A DNA stretch of 64,000 nt from JAJRXR01 sp041987545 (GTDB lineage Bacteria > Planctomycetota > Phycisphaerae > Phycisphaerales > UBA1924), in contig JBHIWH010000004.1 in the NCBI GenBank assembly GCA_041987545.1, positions 351,544-415,543 of the forward strand, written 5' to 3'. Shown piece by piece: positions 32,883-41,896 of the stretch (the first letter of the stretch is position 1; each line of letters starts with the position of its first letter). Below the pieces are notes generated by a model, which was not told the DNA's origin, did not search any database, and saw only the letters and a program-made list of their open reading frames with translations. The position numbers were made by a program, and so were the translations under genes.

Positions 32883-34001
32883 CTAGCCGCCGCCCGCCAC
32901 GCGTGCCGGCGCGATGGTGTACGCGCCGGACGTGTGCGGCACGAGCACGATCAGCACGCGCCGCCGCGGGCGGAGCACGCGCCCGTCGCCGACCTCTTCC
33001 AGCCGCGTCGCCAGCGGGCTGGTGAGCATCGACTCGCCGAGCGTCCGCGGCTCGGGGACCTCGGGGCCGACGGCGCCCGCGGCCGCGTCCCACGGGTCCG
33101 CGATTCGCGCCGGCGCGTTTTCGATCCAGGCGCTGTCGATTTCGGGCGCCTCGCCCTCGACCCCCGGGCCGGCCCCGGGCGGGCCGGCCGCGTCCGCCCG
33201 GAGTTGCTCGAGCCGGACCGCGCCCAGGCGCGCCTGCTCGTCCCAGTCGGCCCGCGGCGACTCGCCGACGATGACCAGCGCCTCGCCCCCGTCGAGCGTC
33301 GCCGAGAGCGCGAGCCGCTCGAGCACCGGCCCGTCCTCGCGGACGCCGCGCAGCTCGCCGCGCAGCCTCGCCTCGATCTGCCCGAGTGTCTGTGCGCCTC
33401 GGGGCTCGACGACTTGCGGGAGCAGCTCGACGCGGAGGGGCGCCGAGGGCGCGCGGTCGCCCACGACCCCGGGCGCGGCCCACGCCCGCGCCATCAGCCG
33501 CAGCCGCCCCTCGTCCACGTCCACGACCCCGCCCGCGGTCGTCACCTGCTCGCCGAACAGGCCCGGGCCCAGCGCCAGCGTCCGCCACGCGAGCAGCTGG
33601 CCCACCCACTCCCGTCGCACCGGGGCGGCCAGCTGCAGCTCGGCCCGCAGCGCGTCGATCCGTTCGGGCGCGACGCCCACGACCCGCAGGCCGGAGTCGC
33701 GCCACCGCCGCGCATCTCCGGGCGGGATCGAGGCGGCCGGCTCGTCGAGCCCGCGCAGCGCCGAGGCGACCTGCCCGCCCATGTCGTCCACGACCCACAG
33801 TTGCACCTCGAGGCCCCGCGGCCCGGCGATCTGCTCGGGCGCGACGACCTCCGGCCCGCGTCGCTGGCTCGACGGCTCGTCGGCGCCCACGCCCCGGTCC
33901 CGCCCCCGGCACCCCGGCGCGAGCGCGGCGAGGCACAGCGCGCCCGCCGCCAGCAGCAGCAGGACACGCCCGAACGCGGAGATCGATTGGTCGCGTCGCA
34001 C
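32883..34001 (-). CDS. Predicted lipoprotein of unknown function
   Basis: 372 residues from a GTG at 34001, nine bases after the LOG-family stop. The N-terminus (VLLLLAAGALCLAALAPGC) is a lipoprotein signal with Cys31 as likely lipidation site; LAPGC is close to, but not ideal for, the lipobox because of Pro at -2. The mature part is rich in Arg, Ala, Gly and Pro, with alternating short strands (VQLWVVDDMG, GLRVVGVAPERIDALR, RVLIVLVPHTSGAYTIAP). No family was recognised. It sits between the LOG gene and the antiporter with spacings of ten bases or so. Confidence 0.7.
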   Translation of the reverse strand: MRRDQSISAFGRVLLLLAAGALCLAALAPGCRGRDRGVGADEPSSQRRGPEVVAPEQIAGPRGLEVQLWVVDDMGGQVASALRGLDEPAASIPPGDARRWRDSGLRVVGVAPERIDALRAELQLAAPVRREWVGQLLAWRTLALGPGLFGEQVTTAGGVVDVDEGRLRLMARAWAAPGVVGDRAPSAPLRVELLPQVVEPRGAQTLGQIEARLRGELRGVREDGPVLERLALSATLDGGEALVIVGESPRADWDEQARLGAVRLEQLRADAAGPPGAGPGVEGEAPEIDSAWIENAPARIADPWDAAAGAVGPEVPEPRTLGESMLTSPLATRLEEVGDGRVLRPRRRVLIVLVPHTSGAYTIAPARVAGGG

Positions 34002-34010
34002 GCGCCCGTC

Positions 34011-35180
34011 CTATCCGTCGGCGCCGAGTTCGTTGATCCGGTCGATCAGGCGACGCACCATGCCGTACTTGTGCCTCGTGTGGGTGAACACGATCCGGGG
34101 CAGGTCCAGGTGGTCGGTCTCCTGGGGCAGGGGGCCCCGCTGCTCGATCCGCCCGGACTCGACCAGGACGCCGAACTCCCCGTTCAGCGCGTCCAGCGCC
34201 CCCTCGGGGAGCTTCTTCTTCAGGCGGATGACCAGGTCGTCGCGGACGTACCTCGACGAGTGGTACGTCGAGTAGAACCGGAGGACGTGGTCCGCCGCGT
34301 CCCTCGGGTTCTTGGCGACGTAGTACAGGTACTCGTCCTCGGGGCTGATCCACCCGCGGCGGAGCAGCTGCTTCTCGATGAACTCGACCCACCCGTCCCA
34401 GTAGCCGGCGATCGCCTTGTCCGGGTCGCCGCCGGAGGTCGTGTGCCCGGGCTCGGGCTCGCCCTCGACGAAGACGATCGGGACCATCGAGGCCTTGCCC
34501 GTCTGGACGAGCGTCAGGGTCTCGAACGCCTCGTCCATCGTCCCGAACCCGCCCGGGAAAGCGACGACCGCCTCGGACTGGGCCAGGAACATGAGCTTGC
34601 GGGTGAAGAAGTAGCGGAAGTGGATGAGCTTCTCGTCGCCGGCGATGACGGTGTTGGCCGTCGTCTCGAACGGCAGTCGGATCGCGACGCCGAAGCTCGC
34701 CTCGCGCCCGGGCCCCTCGTGCCCGGCCTTCATGATCCCGTCGCCCGCGCCGGTGATGCTCATCCAGCCGGCCTCGGCCATCAGCTTGGAGAACTCGACG
34801 GCGGCCAGGTAGTCCGGGTGGTCCTCCGGCGTCCGCGCCGAGCCGAAGATCGTCACCTTGTACGTGTTCTCGTACGGCCCGAAGACGCGGTAGGCGTACC
34901 GCATCTCCTTGAGCGCCGCGGCCAGCAGCTTCAGCTCGCCCGTGTCGCGACCGTCCGGGATGAGCTTTAGCCCCGCCGTCAGCAGCTCGCGGACGAGCTT
35001 CGCGTCGTAGTCGTCCACCGCCTCGCCGGCGACATCCTGGATGAGCGCCGAGAGCTGGTCCTGCACGACGCCGTCGTTGGCGCGGAGCTGGGCGCCCTGC
35101 TCGGGCGGGGCGGCCCGCTCGTCGCGTGGCTGCGTCGTCGCGGGCGGGTCCAGCTCGACGCGGGTCTTGTCCTTGCGCAT
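34011..35180 (-). CDS. LOG-family (lysine decarboxylase-like) protein
   Basis: 389 residues from ATG 35180. The central Rossmann domain (about 105-290) has VTIFGSARTP, WMSITGAGDGIMKAGHEGPG (split: WMSITGAGDGIM, KAGHEGPG) and the phosphoribohydrolase motif VAFPGGFGTMDEAFET. LOG enzymes release the base from nucleoside monophosphates, as in cytokinin activation. However, this is the longer bacterial form with ~100-residue extensions on both ends, for which the substrate is not established. The N-terminal ~45 residues are low complexity. First gene of the probable transcript with the lipoprotein and the antiporter. Confidence 0.87.
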   Translation of the reverse strand: MRKDKTRVELDPPATTQPRDERAAPPEQGAQLRANDGVVQDQLSALIQDVAGEAVDDYDAKLVRELLTAGLKLIPDGRDTGELKLLAAALKEMRYAYRVFGPYENTYKVTIFGSARTPEDHPDYLAAVEFSKLMAEAGWMSITGAGDGIMKAGHEGPGREASFGVAIRLPFETTANTVIAGDEKLIHFRYFFTRKLMFLAQSEAVVAFPGGFGTMDEAFETLTLVQTGKASMVPIVFVEGEPEPGHTTSGGDPDKAIAGYWDGWVEFIEKQLLRRGWISPEDEYLYYVAKNPRDAADHVLRFYSTYHSSRYVRDDLVIRLKKKLPEGALDALNGEFGVLVESGRIEQRGPLPQETDHLDLPRIVFTHTRHKYGMVRRLIDRINELGADG

Positions 35181-35261
35181 AGAGAATCCTCCCGCCCCGC
35201 GGGGGCGAGGGGGAGGATAGAGGTCAGGGCCTGTCGCGTCGATCCACGCCGAGAACGGCCC

Positions 35262-37832
35262 CTAGGGGCACCCGGCCCCGAACTGGATCAGGAACTCGAC
35301 GACGTCGGAGAAGTCCCACTGGCCGAATGGCGGCGCCAGGTCCGCGCCCGGCTCCTGGGCGCCGAACGCGATCAGGAACGCGAGAACGTCGGAGAAGTCC
35401 AGCTGCCCGAAGGGCTCGGCCAGGTCCGCGCCGTTGCACGGGACAGGCCCGAGGACCGCGGGCACGACCTGCAGCTGCATCGCCGGCCCGACCGCGCCGT
35501 CGCGGATGAACTGGACCTGCGAGGGCTGGCCGAACCAGTTGGGGCCCGTGCTCACCCCGTTGGGCGCGCCCTGCTCGTCCCAGCCGCCGAACATCACCAG
35601 CTGGCCCGGCACCGGGAACGGCGGCGAGGGCTGCAGGTCGTTCACGCGGACGAACGTCAGGATCGGCTGCACGGGGATCACCAGGTCGTACCCGCCGCCG
35701 TTGGGATCGTCCTTGCACGAGTTGAGCGAGCCGAAGGCCTGGGGCTGGTTCTCGGGCAGCGTGACGTGCATGTCCCACTGCTCGGGGTTCTGCCCGCCGT
35801 TGTAGGTCACCGTGATCGGCTGCACGCTCACGAGGTTCATCCCGACGATCTGGATCGGGACCTCGTCGCAGGACGTGAAGGGCGGCGGGAGGATCAGGTC
35901 GTCGAGCCGCTTGACCTTCGTGTCGGTGTTGCCCGGGCCGATCGGATCGCCCTGGAGGGGCACGACGCCGACGAACGGGTCGGAGCCGGGCCCGAAGAAG
36001 TCGGCGGGCAGGGGCGGGATGTTGTCGCCCCCGCCGATACCCATCGCGGTCGCCGGGCCGACGGGCGTGTGCCAGCAGTCGTCGCCGAGCGGGTGGGTCG
36101 GGGGCACGGGCTTGGCGCCGTAGCCCTCGATCGTGACGCCCATGGAGTTGTCGAGCGCGCCGCCCTCGAAGATGTAGGGCCCCTCGGCGTTGCTCGAATC
36201 GGGCGGGGGTTCGAGGCCCAGTCGCTTGACGGTCAGCGTGTTGGTCGCGAAGTCCAGCTCGCCCTCGCCGCCGTCGAGCATGATCTGCTCCAGGATGCGG
36301 ACGAGGATGCTCTGGGGCGGCTCGCCCGCGCTGAAGGGCGTCTGGTAGACGACCACCTGCGGCAAGACCGGGTCGGGCACGCCCGTGGTCAGGCGGAAGA
36401 GGCCGTCCTCCTCGGGCGCCTCGGGGATCGCGACGCCGTAGCGTCGGCGCCACGGGTCGGGCTGCTCTCGGAGCGGGACGGGGATGATCGACGCCGTCCA
36501 GTTGGACATGGAGATGCACAGCCCGTCCAGGTCGTACCCGCAGTCGATCAGGTCCTGGCTGACGTTGGCGCAGACCTGCGCGACGATGTTCCCGGGCTGG
36601 CCGACGGGCGGGCGGATCTGCACGCCGCCGAACACGGGCGTGGGGCCGACGCCCGGCTTGTTGAATGTCGCGGCCCGGAGCTGGGCCGCCATGATGAGGG
36701 CCTTGAGAAACCCGTTGCCCCCGCCGAAGCCGACGATCTTGTTCGTGTACGTGATCGTGACCGAGTTCATCTGCGGGTCGCAGAGCTTGATCTTGATCGA
36801 GAGGTTGATGACGCTGGGCAGCGTCATGTCGCAGATGTTGATCCAGAACCCGCCGGAGGGCAGGCGGACACCGGGGTAGATATTGACCAGGGGCTTCTCG
36901 GGGATCGGGGGGAAGCCCCCGCCGTAGAACGTCGCGTCCAGCGCGTCCATCTCGTCGCCGCCGTCGAGGAGGATGTGATCAACCGAGTCGTACAGAAGCT
37001 GGTTGGAGCCGGCGCCGCCCGAGGTGAACACGTCGCCCAGGGCGCCGTTGCCCGCGGCCTGGGCCGCGACCTGCGTCCCGGGCAGGCCCAGCGAGCCCGC
37101 GTCAACGCTGAAGAACGCGAACATCGTGTCCGTCGGCCCGTCGATCGTGCCGTTGCCGTCGTCGTCGGTCGGGTCGGACAGCACGAGCGCGTCGAGGTTG
37201 TCGGTGGTCCGCAGGCCCAGGCTCGCGGCGGAGATCGCCCGGTCGAGCGTGAAGGGCAGCCCCACCACGACCGTCAGCACGTCGGCGGGCGACCACCCGT
37301 TGGCCGCCAGCGTCGGCGAGCCGGGCGCGAGCGAGAAGTAGATCCGCGTGCCGTCGGCGATCGGGCCCGCGGCCTCGTACGTGAACCCGTCCACGCTGTC
37401 GGACGTGTTCATCGCCAGGCCCAGGTCGGTCTCGTTCTTGAGCAGCGCGTGCCCGGGGGGCGTGATCTCGAACAGGTCGGCGCCGTTCTGGGGCGCCTCG
37501 GCGTCCACCGGCGTCCCCGGCTGGCCCACCGACGAGGGGAGCACCGAGAACGCGTACGCGCCCGCGAAGATCGCGTCGCCCTCGGCCAGCTTCTGCCCGT
37601 CGTCCAGCGCGTCCACGTTGTCGCCCGGCGTCAGCCCGAGCGACAGCAGCCCGTCGGCCGCGAGCGTGTTGTCGCCCAGGCAGTCGGTCCGGAAGAGGTC
37701 CTGCTCGTCGGGGAGCAGGAATACGTCCGTGGGGAACAGACCGGTCGTGCCCGTGTCGTGCGTGAACACCTGCCCCCCGGCCGACGACACAACGGCCGCC
37801 GCGACGGCAACGCTCGCGAGTGTGCGCACCAT
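35262..37832 (-). CDS. Large secreted protein with C-terminal GC-type dockerin-like tag
   Basis: 856 residues from ATG 37832, which has a strong AAAGGAGGG ribosome site; the longer form starting at 37874 is rejected because the signal peptide begins at MVRTLASVAVAAAVVSSAGGQ (about 20 residues). The body has no domain I can name. It contains a DDDGNGTIDGPTD calcium-loop-like stretch, repeated 'DALDDG/DALDATF' segments and a Cys-containing central part. The last ~55 residues are two tag repeats, ADLAEPFGQLDFSDVLAFL and ADLAPPFGQWDFSDVVEFL, ending GAGCP. It is the last gene (in transcription order) of six consecutive tagged genes. Confidence 0.85.
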   Translation of the reverse strand: MVRTLASVAVAAAVVSSAGGQVFTHDTGTTGLFPTDVFLLPDEQDLFRTDCLGDNTLAADGLLSLGLTPGDNVDALDDGQKLAEGDAIFAGAYAFSVLPSSVGQPGTPVDAEAPQNGADLFEITPPGHALLKNETDLGLAMNTSDSVDGFTYEAAGPIADGTRIYFSLAPGSPTLAANGWSPADVLTVVVGLPFTLDRAISAASLGLRTTDNLDALVLSDPTDDDGNGTIDGPTDTMFAFFSVDAGSLGLPGTQVAAQAAGNGALGDVFTSGGAGSNQLLYDSVDHILLDGGDEMDALDATFYGGGFPPIPEKPLVNIYPGVRLPSGGFWINICDMTLPSVINLSIKIKLCDPQMNSVTITYTNKIVGFGGGNGFLKALIMAAQLRAATFNKPGVGPTPVFGGVQIRPPVGQPGNIVAQVCANVSQDLIDCGYDLDGLCISMSNWTASIIPVPLREQPDPWRRRYGVAIPEAPEEDGLFRLTTGVPDPVLPQVVVYQTPFSAGEPPQSILVRILEQIMLDGGEGELDFATNTLTVKRLGLEPPPDSSNAEGPYIFEGGALDNSMGVTIEGYGAKPVPPTHPLGDDCWHTPVGPATAMGIGGGDNIPPLPADFFGPGSDPFVGVVPLQGDPIGPGNTDTKVKRLDDLILPPPFTSCDEVPIQIVGMNLVSVQPITVTYNGGQNPEQWDMHVTLPENQPQAFGSLNSCKDDPNGGGYDLVIPVQPILTFVRVNDLQPSPPFPVPGQLVMFGGWDEQGAPNGVSTGPNWFGQPSQVQFIRDGAVGPAMQLQVVPAVLGPVPCNGADLAEPFGQLDFSDVLAFLIAFGAQEPGADLAPPFGQWDFSDVVEFLIQFGAGCP

Positions 37833-37944
37833 GGCGCCCTCCTTTGAACTTTCCCAGGCGGTCACGGGCCGCAACCGATCGCGCAGTCACCGAGCCGCGG
37901 CGGAGAACCCGCGTTCCCCCCCGCACCCCCACTCCGCACAGTGT

Positions 37945-37959
37945 CCCCCCTCCGGGGGG
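37945..37959. terminator. Short C6/G6 hairpin between peroxidase and next gene
   Basis: CCCCCC-TCC-GGGGGG can fold on either strand. It lies ~75 bases past the stop of the di-heme peroxidase gene and ~110 before the next start. No T-tract follows on the minus strand, so it is a weak candidate. Confidence 0.25.
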
Positions 37960-38033
37960 CCGCCGCACGCAAAAACTGGAGCAAGACCGGGGGGCGCGGG
38001 CCAATGACCCGCCTCAGGGGCGATCAGGCGTGC

Positions 38034-39863
38034 TCACGGGCATCCAGACGCGAACGACTCCAGGAACCCGAGCACGTCCGCGAAGTCGTACGAGCCGGGC
38101 GAGGCGGCGATGTCGGCGACCAGCTCGCCCGCCGAGAACGCGACCAGGAACCGCGAGACGTCGTTGAAGTCCAGCGTGCCGAAGGGCTCGGCCAGGTCCG
38201 CGGCGCAGTCCCGCGGGCAGCCGTTGTTGCAGAACAGCGTCACCTCGGCGACCGGCGAGCGCGACTCGCCGCCGGGGCCCGACGGGTCGTCCACGATCCA
38301 CTGGGCGTACAGCGTCCGCCCGTCAAGGAATGAGTTGAACGGCGCGGGGTAGTGCAGCGTCGCGAACCCGCCGCCCGGGCCCGCGCCCTCGACGGCGATC
38401 GGGCCGACGAGCACGTCGGGCGCGACCACGCCGTCCACCGGGGGCGACTCGGAGAGCGCGACCCGTGCCGTCGCCCCGCCCAGCGCCTGGTCGAGCCCGA
38501 GCTTGAAGCCCACGTTGCCGATGTTCGGCGGCGCGTCGGCGATCATCCGGGGCGTGAACCCGCCGCCGCCGGGCGCGCCCGCGCCCAGCAGCGCCGGGTT
38601 GGGCGGCTGCTCGGCGTGCAGCGTCGGGCGGTCGAACGGGAACTGCTCGGCCGCGACCCGCGGGTCCGTCAGCCCGTTCTCGAGGAAGTCCACGACCGCC
38701 GGTCGCTGCGGGACCGGGATCGCGACCGGAAGCAGCGGGTCGCGGTTGTTGTTCCCGGGTGCGCCCGGGCCGGCGTAGAACCCGAGCACCGCGTTCAGAT
38801 TCTGGAACTGGCCCGTGTGCATGTAGCTCGGCTTGATGCCGACGTTGCGGAGCGAGGGCGTCTTGAACCGTCCTCGATCGGCCGGGTTCCCGGTCACGTC
38901 CTGGCGACCCCGGTCCTGCGCGATGGGGCGCACGCCGACGTTGCGGAACGTCGAGTCGCTGAACGTCGGAGGCTGGTGGCAGATCGCGCACCTCGACGCC
39001 TGGAAGGCGTTCCACCCCTGGACCTGCTGGGGCGTCATGGCGCCGGGGTCTCCCAGGATGAACGCGTCCCACGGCGTCTGGTCCGGGATGAGCGTCCGTT
39101 CGTAGGTCGCGATCGCGAAGGCGATCCGGGCGGCGTTGATCTGCCCGTCACCGAACGCGGCCTCGAACAGCTCGGGGTACGTCCCCCGCGCGTCGATCGC
39201 GGCCTGGACATCGGGCGGGACGTCCGCCGCCAGCCCGAGCGGGCGGGCGCGGCGGAGCTTGCCGGCGATCTGCGACCAGTCCCGACCCTCGTGCGCCATC
39301 TCCACGTCGGACACGGGCGGGCCCACCACCTGGCTCTCGAGCGCGCCGCCCGACGCGATCAGCGTCAGCGAGGTCTCCGGGTCGACGAACTCGCCCGGCG
39401 CCCGCCCGTCCCAGAACAGCTCCGGGGCGTACATCGCCAGCACCGCCGGGTTGGCCGACCTGGACGTCGCCTGGCGGCCCAGCCCGAACACGGGATCGGG
39501 CCGGTAGGAGTCCCCGGCGTCGGCGCGCACCACACCGAAGCTCGTCAGCAGGTCGTCGGGCGTGCCGGGGGCGCCGTCGGGGCCGGGGTTGAGCGCGAGC
39601 ACGGGGTCGGCGCCGGCGGCCGAGGGGATGTGGCACGTGCCGCACGCCGTCGTGTTGTCGCTCGAGAGCTGCTCGTCCCAGAAGAGGATCTTGCCCAGGA
39701 CCCGCTTCTCTTCCGTGAACGGGTTCTCGGCCGGGAAGGGCACGGGCGGCAGCGTGGAAGGCCCGCCCCGCACTCCGCCGGCGATCAGCACGCCGCCGGC
39801 CAGCACGGGGAGCCCGAGGAAGACCGCGCCCAGCGGGCGCACCGGCAGCCGTGATTCGGACAT
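38034..39863 (-). CDS. Di-heme cytochrome c peroxidase (CcpA/MauG family) with C-terminal tag, copy 1
   Basis: 609 residues from ATG 39863 with an N-terminal hydrophobic export segment (about 10-32). Two heme c sites, CGTCH (74-78) and CAICH (292-296), lie in the arrangement of bacterial cytochrome c peroxidases: GKILFWDEQLSSDNTTACGTCH (split here as GKILFWDEQLSSDN and TACGTCH) is the family start. GRFKTPSLRNVGIKPSYMHTG is the conserved C-terminal heme region. After the peroxidase core (to about 440) comes a ~115-residue beta-rich module (TLYAQWIVDD), then a Cys-containing hinge NNGCPRDC and two tag repeats ending SGCP. It reduces peroxide or oxidises a periplasmic/extracellular partner; MauG-like chemistry is also possible. 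The neighbouring paralogue shares the full layout. Confidence 0.92.
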   Translation of the reverse strand: MSESRLPVRPLGAVFLGLPVLAGGVLIAGGVRGGPSTLPPVPFPAENPFTEEKRVLGKILFWDEQLSSDNTTACGTCHIPSAAGADPVLALNPGPDGAPGTPDDLLTSFGVVRADAGDSYRPDPVFGLGRQATSRSANPAVLAMYAPELFWDGRAPGEFVDPETSLTLIASGGALESQVVGPPVSDVEMAHEGRDWSQIAGKLRRARPLGLAADVPPDVQAAIDARGTYPELFEAAFGDGQINAARIAFAIATYERTLIPDQTPWDAFILGDPGAMTPQQVQGWNAFQASRCAICHQPPTFSDSTFRNVGVRPIAQDRGRQDVTGNPADRGRFKTPSLRNVGIKPSYMHTGQFQNLNAVLGFYAGPGAPGNNNRDPLLPVAIPVPQRPAVVDFLENGLTDPRVAAEQFPFDRPTLHAEQPPNPALLGAGAPGGGGFTPRMIADAPPNIGNVGFKLGLDQALGGATARVALSESPPVDGVVAPDVLVGPIAVEGAGPGGGFATLHYPAPFNSFLDGRTLYAQWIVDDPSGPGGESRSPVAEVTLFCNNGCPRDCAADLAEPFGTLDFNDVSRFLVAFSAGELVADIAASPGSYDFADVLGFLESFASGCP

Positions 39864-39936
39864 CAGACCCTCGCTACTCCACCAGCGCCAGGCCCCCACC
39901 AGGTCTCAGGTTCGTGCCCCGTCCAACGCCCGGCGA

Positions 39937-39958
39937 GGGGCCCGATTGCACGGGCCCC
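39937..39958. terminator. GC hairpin between the two peroxidase genes
   Basis: Perfect 8-bp stem GGGGCCCG / CGGGCCCC with a 6-base loop, 26 bases past the stop of the upstream peroxidase gene (copy 2). On the minus strand a CTTCTTTTT tract precedes rather than follows it, so classic intrinsic termination is doubtful; it may be a transcript-end stabilising hairpin. Confidence 0.35.
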
Positions 39959-39984
39959 GCCAAAAAGAAGCGCCGCCGCCGCGG

Positions 39985-41820
39985 CTACGGGCAGCCCGAC
40001 GCGAAGGCGGTCAGGAACCCCACGACGTCGGCGAAGTCGTACGACGACGCCGGCAGGTCGATGTCCGCGACCAGCTCGCCCGCCCCGAACGCTTCGAGGA
40101 ATCGAGTCACGTCATTGAAGTCGAGCTGGCCGAACGGCTCGGCGACGTCGGCGGCACAGTCCTCCGGGCATCCGCCGGCGCAGAACAGGTCCAGCCGCGC
40201 GACGTCCGACCGGGCCACCCCGCCGGGGCCAGACGCGTCGTCGACGAGCCACTGGGCGTACAGGGTCCGCCCCTCCAGGAAGGAGTTGGCGGGCAGCGCG
40301 TAGCGCAGCGTCGCGTACCCGCCGCCGGCGCCGAGACCCTCGACGACGATCGGGCCGATGGTCACGTCGGGCGTGAGCACGCCGCCCACCGGGGGGGTCT
40401 CTGACAGCACGACGCTGGCGGTCGAGCCGCCCAGCGCGCGGTCGAGCCCGATCTTGAAGCCGGTGTTGCCGACGTTGGGCGGGGCCGCGGCGATCATCCG
40501 CGGCGCGAACCCGCCCTGGCCCGGGGCGGCGCCCCCGAGCAGCGTCGGGTTCGGCGCGCCCTCCGAGTTGAGCGTCGGGCGGTCGAACGGGAACTCCTCG
40601 TTGGCGACTCGCGGGTCGGTCAGCCCGTTTGCCAGGAAGTCGATGATCCGGTCCCGGTCGTCGAACGAGAACGCGATGGGCAGCAGCGGGTCGCGGTTGT
40701 CGTTGCCCTCGGACCCGGGCCCGAGGTAGAAGTTGAACACCGAGGCGAGCAGCTGGAACTCGCCCGTGTGCATGAAGCTCGGCTTGAGCCCCACGTTCCG
40801 CAGGGTCGGCACCTTGAACCGCCCCCGGTCGCCGAACTGGCCCGTGACCGCCTGGCGACCGATGTCGTCGGCGATCGGCCGAAGCCCGATGTTCTTGAAC
40901 GTCCGGTTCGTGAACAGGGGCGCCTCGTGGCACGTCTGGCACTGCGACGCCCGGAAGATCTGCCACCCCTGGACCTGGCTCGGCGTCATCGCGTCGTCGT
41001 CGCCCGCGATCCACAGGTCCCAGGGCGTCTGGTCGGGCAGCAGCGTCCGCTCGTACGTCGCGATCGCGAACGCGATGCGCACGGGCGTGATCTGCCCGTC
41101 GCCGAACGCAGCCGCAAACAAGTCCGGGTACGTCGGATCCGCGTCGATTGCCAGCGCCATGTCCGGGGGCAGGTCCGTCGCCAGTCCCATCGGGCGGACG
41201 CGGCCGAGCTTGTTCGCGATCCGCGTCCAGTCCCGGGCCTCGTGGGCCATCTCGACGTCCGAGAGCGGCGGCGCGAGCGCCTGAGACTCCAGCCCGCCGC
41301 CCGCCGGGATGATGACATCGCCCGTGACCGGGTCCCGGAACTCGGTCGATGCCCGCCCGTCCCAGAAGGGCTCGAACGTGTACATGGTCATGATCGCCGT
41401 CGGCGCGGCCCGCGGCGTGGATTGACGCTCGAGACCGAACACCGGGTCGGGCGAGTAGTCGTCGTTCACGTCGGCGCGGATCATGCCGAAGCTCGTCCGC
41501 GAGTCGTCGGGCGTGCCCTCGATCCCATCAGGCCCGGGGTGCAGCCCGAGCGTCGGGTCCGCGCCGCCCGCCGACGGGATGTGGCACGTCCCGCACGCCA
41601 TCGTGTTGTCGCTGGAGAGCTGTTCGTCCCAGAAGAGCATCTTGCCCAGGACCCGCTTCTCCTCGGTCATCGGGTTCTGGAACGGCACGGGCACCGGGGG
41701 CAGCTCGAGTGGCAGCCCGCGCCCGGGGTCGGACGAGGCGACCAGCACGCCCCCGGTCAGCATCGGGATCGAGACGAACAGGGCGCCGATCGCCCGCGCC
41801 GACCTTCTCGAGTCGCCCAT
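39985..41820 (-). CDS. Di-heme cytochrome c peroxidase (CcpA/MauG family) with C-terminal tag, copy 2
   Basis: 611 residues from ATG 41820 (GGAGG seven bases upstream). Same architecture as the following gene: export segment (about 9-29), heme c sites CGTCH (76-80) and CQTCH (294-298), the GRFKVPTLRNVGLKPSFMHTG region (over two lines of the family motif), an extra beta-rich module with TLYAQWLVDD, a Cys pair in CAGGCPEDC and two tag repeats ending SGCP. By eye well over half of the residues match copy 1, so this is a tandem duplication with divergence mainly in the N-terminus and around the second heme. The second tag repeat is degenerate (ADIDLPASSYDFADVVGFL). Confidence 0.92.
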   Translation of the reverse strand: MGDSRRSARAIGALFVSIPMLTGGVLVASSDPGRGLPLELPPVPVPFQNPMTEEKRVLGKMLFWDEQLSSDNTMACGTCHIPSAGGADPTLGLHPGPDGIEGTPDDSRTSFGMIRADVNDDYSPDPVFGLERQSTPRAAPTAIMTMYTFEPFWDGRASTEFRDPVTGDVIIPAGGGLESQALAPPLSDVEMAHEARDWTRIANKLGRVRPMGLATDLPPDMALAIDADPTYPDLFAAAFGDGQITPVRIAFAIATYERTLLPDQTPWDLWIAGDDDAMTPSQVQGWQIFRASQCQTCHEAPLFTNRTFKNIGLRPIADDIGRQAVTGQFGDRGRFKVPTLRNVGLKPSFMHTGEFQLLASVFNFYLGPGSEGNDNRDPLLPIAFSFDDRDRIIDFLANGLTDPRVANEEFPFDRPTLNSEGAPNPTLLGGAAPGQGGFAPRMIAAAPPNVGNTGFKIGLDRALGGSTASVVLSETPPVGGVLTPDVTIGPIVVEGLGAGGGYATLRYALPANSFLEGRTLYAQWLVDDASGPGGVARSDVARLDLFCAGGCPEDCAADVAEPFGQLDFNDVTRFLEAFGAGELVADIDLPASSYDFADVVGFLTAFASGCP

Positions 41821-41896
41821 CCGATCCTCCGAGACTCCCCGACGAGCCGCGACCACGCCGGCTGGCCTGCTCCAGGCCCCCGGCTCTGCACGGACT

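Noticed and set aside
31812..34970. 1052-residue + strand open frame opposite the LOG, lipoprotein and antiporter genes
   Set aside because: Composition is that of a G+C-driven shadow (Arg, Asp, His, Gln-rich), and all three minus-strand genes have clear family motifs and tight operon spacing.
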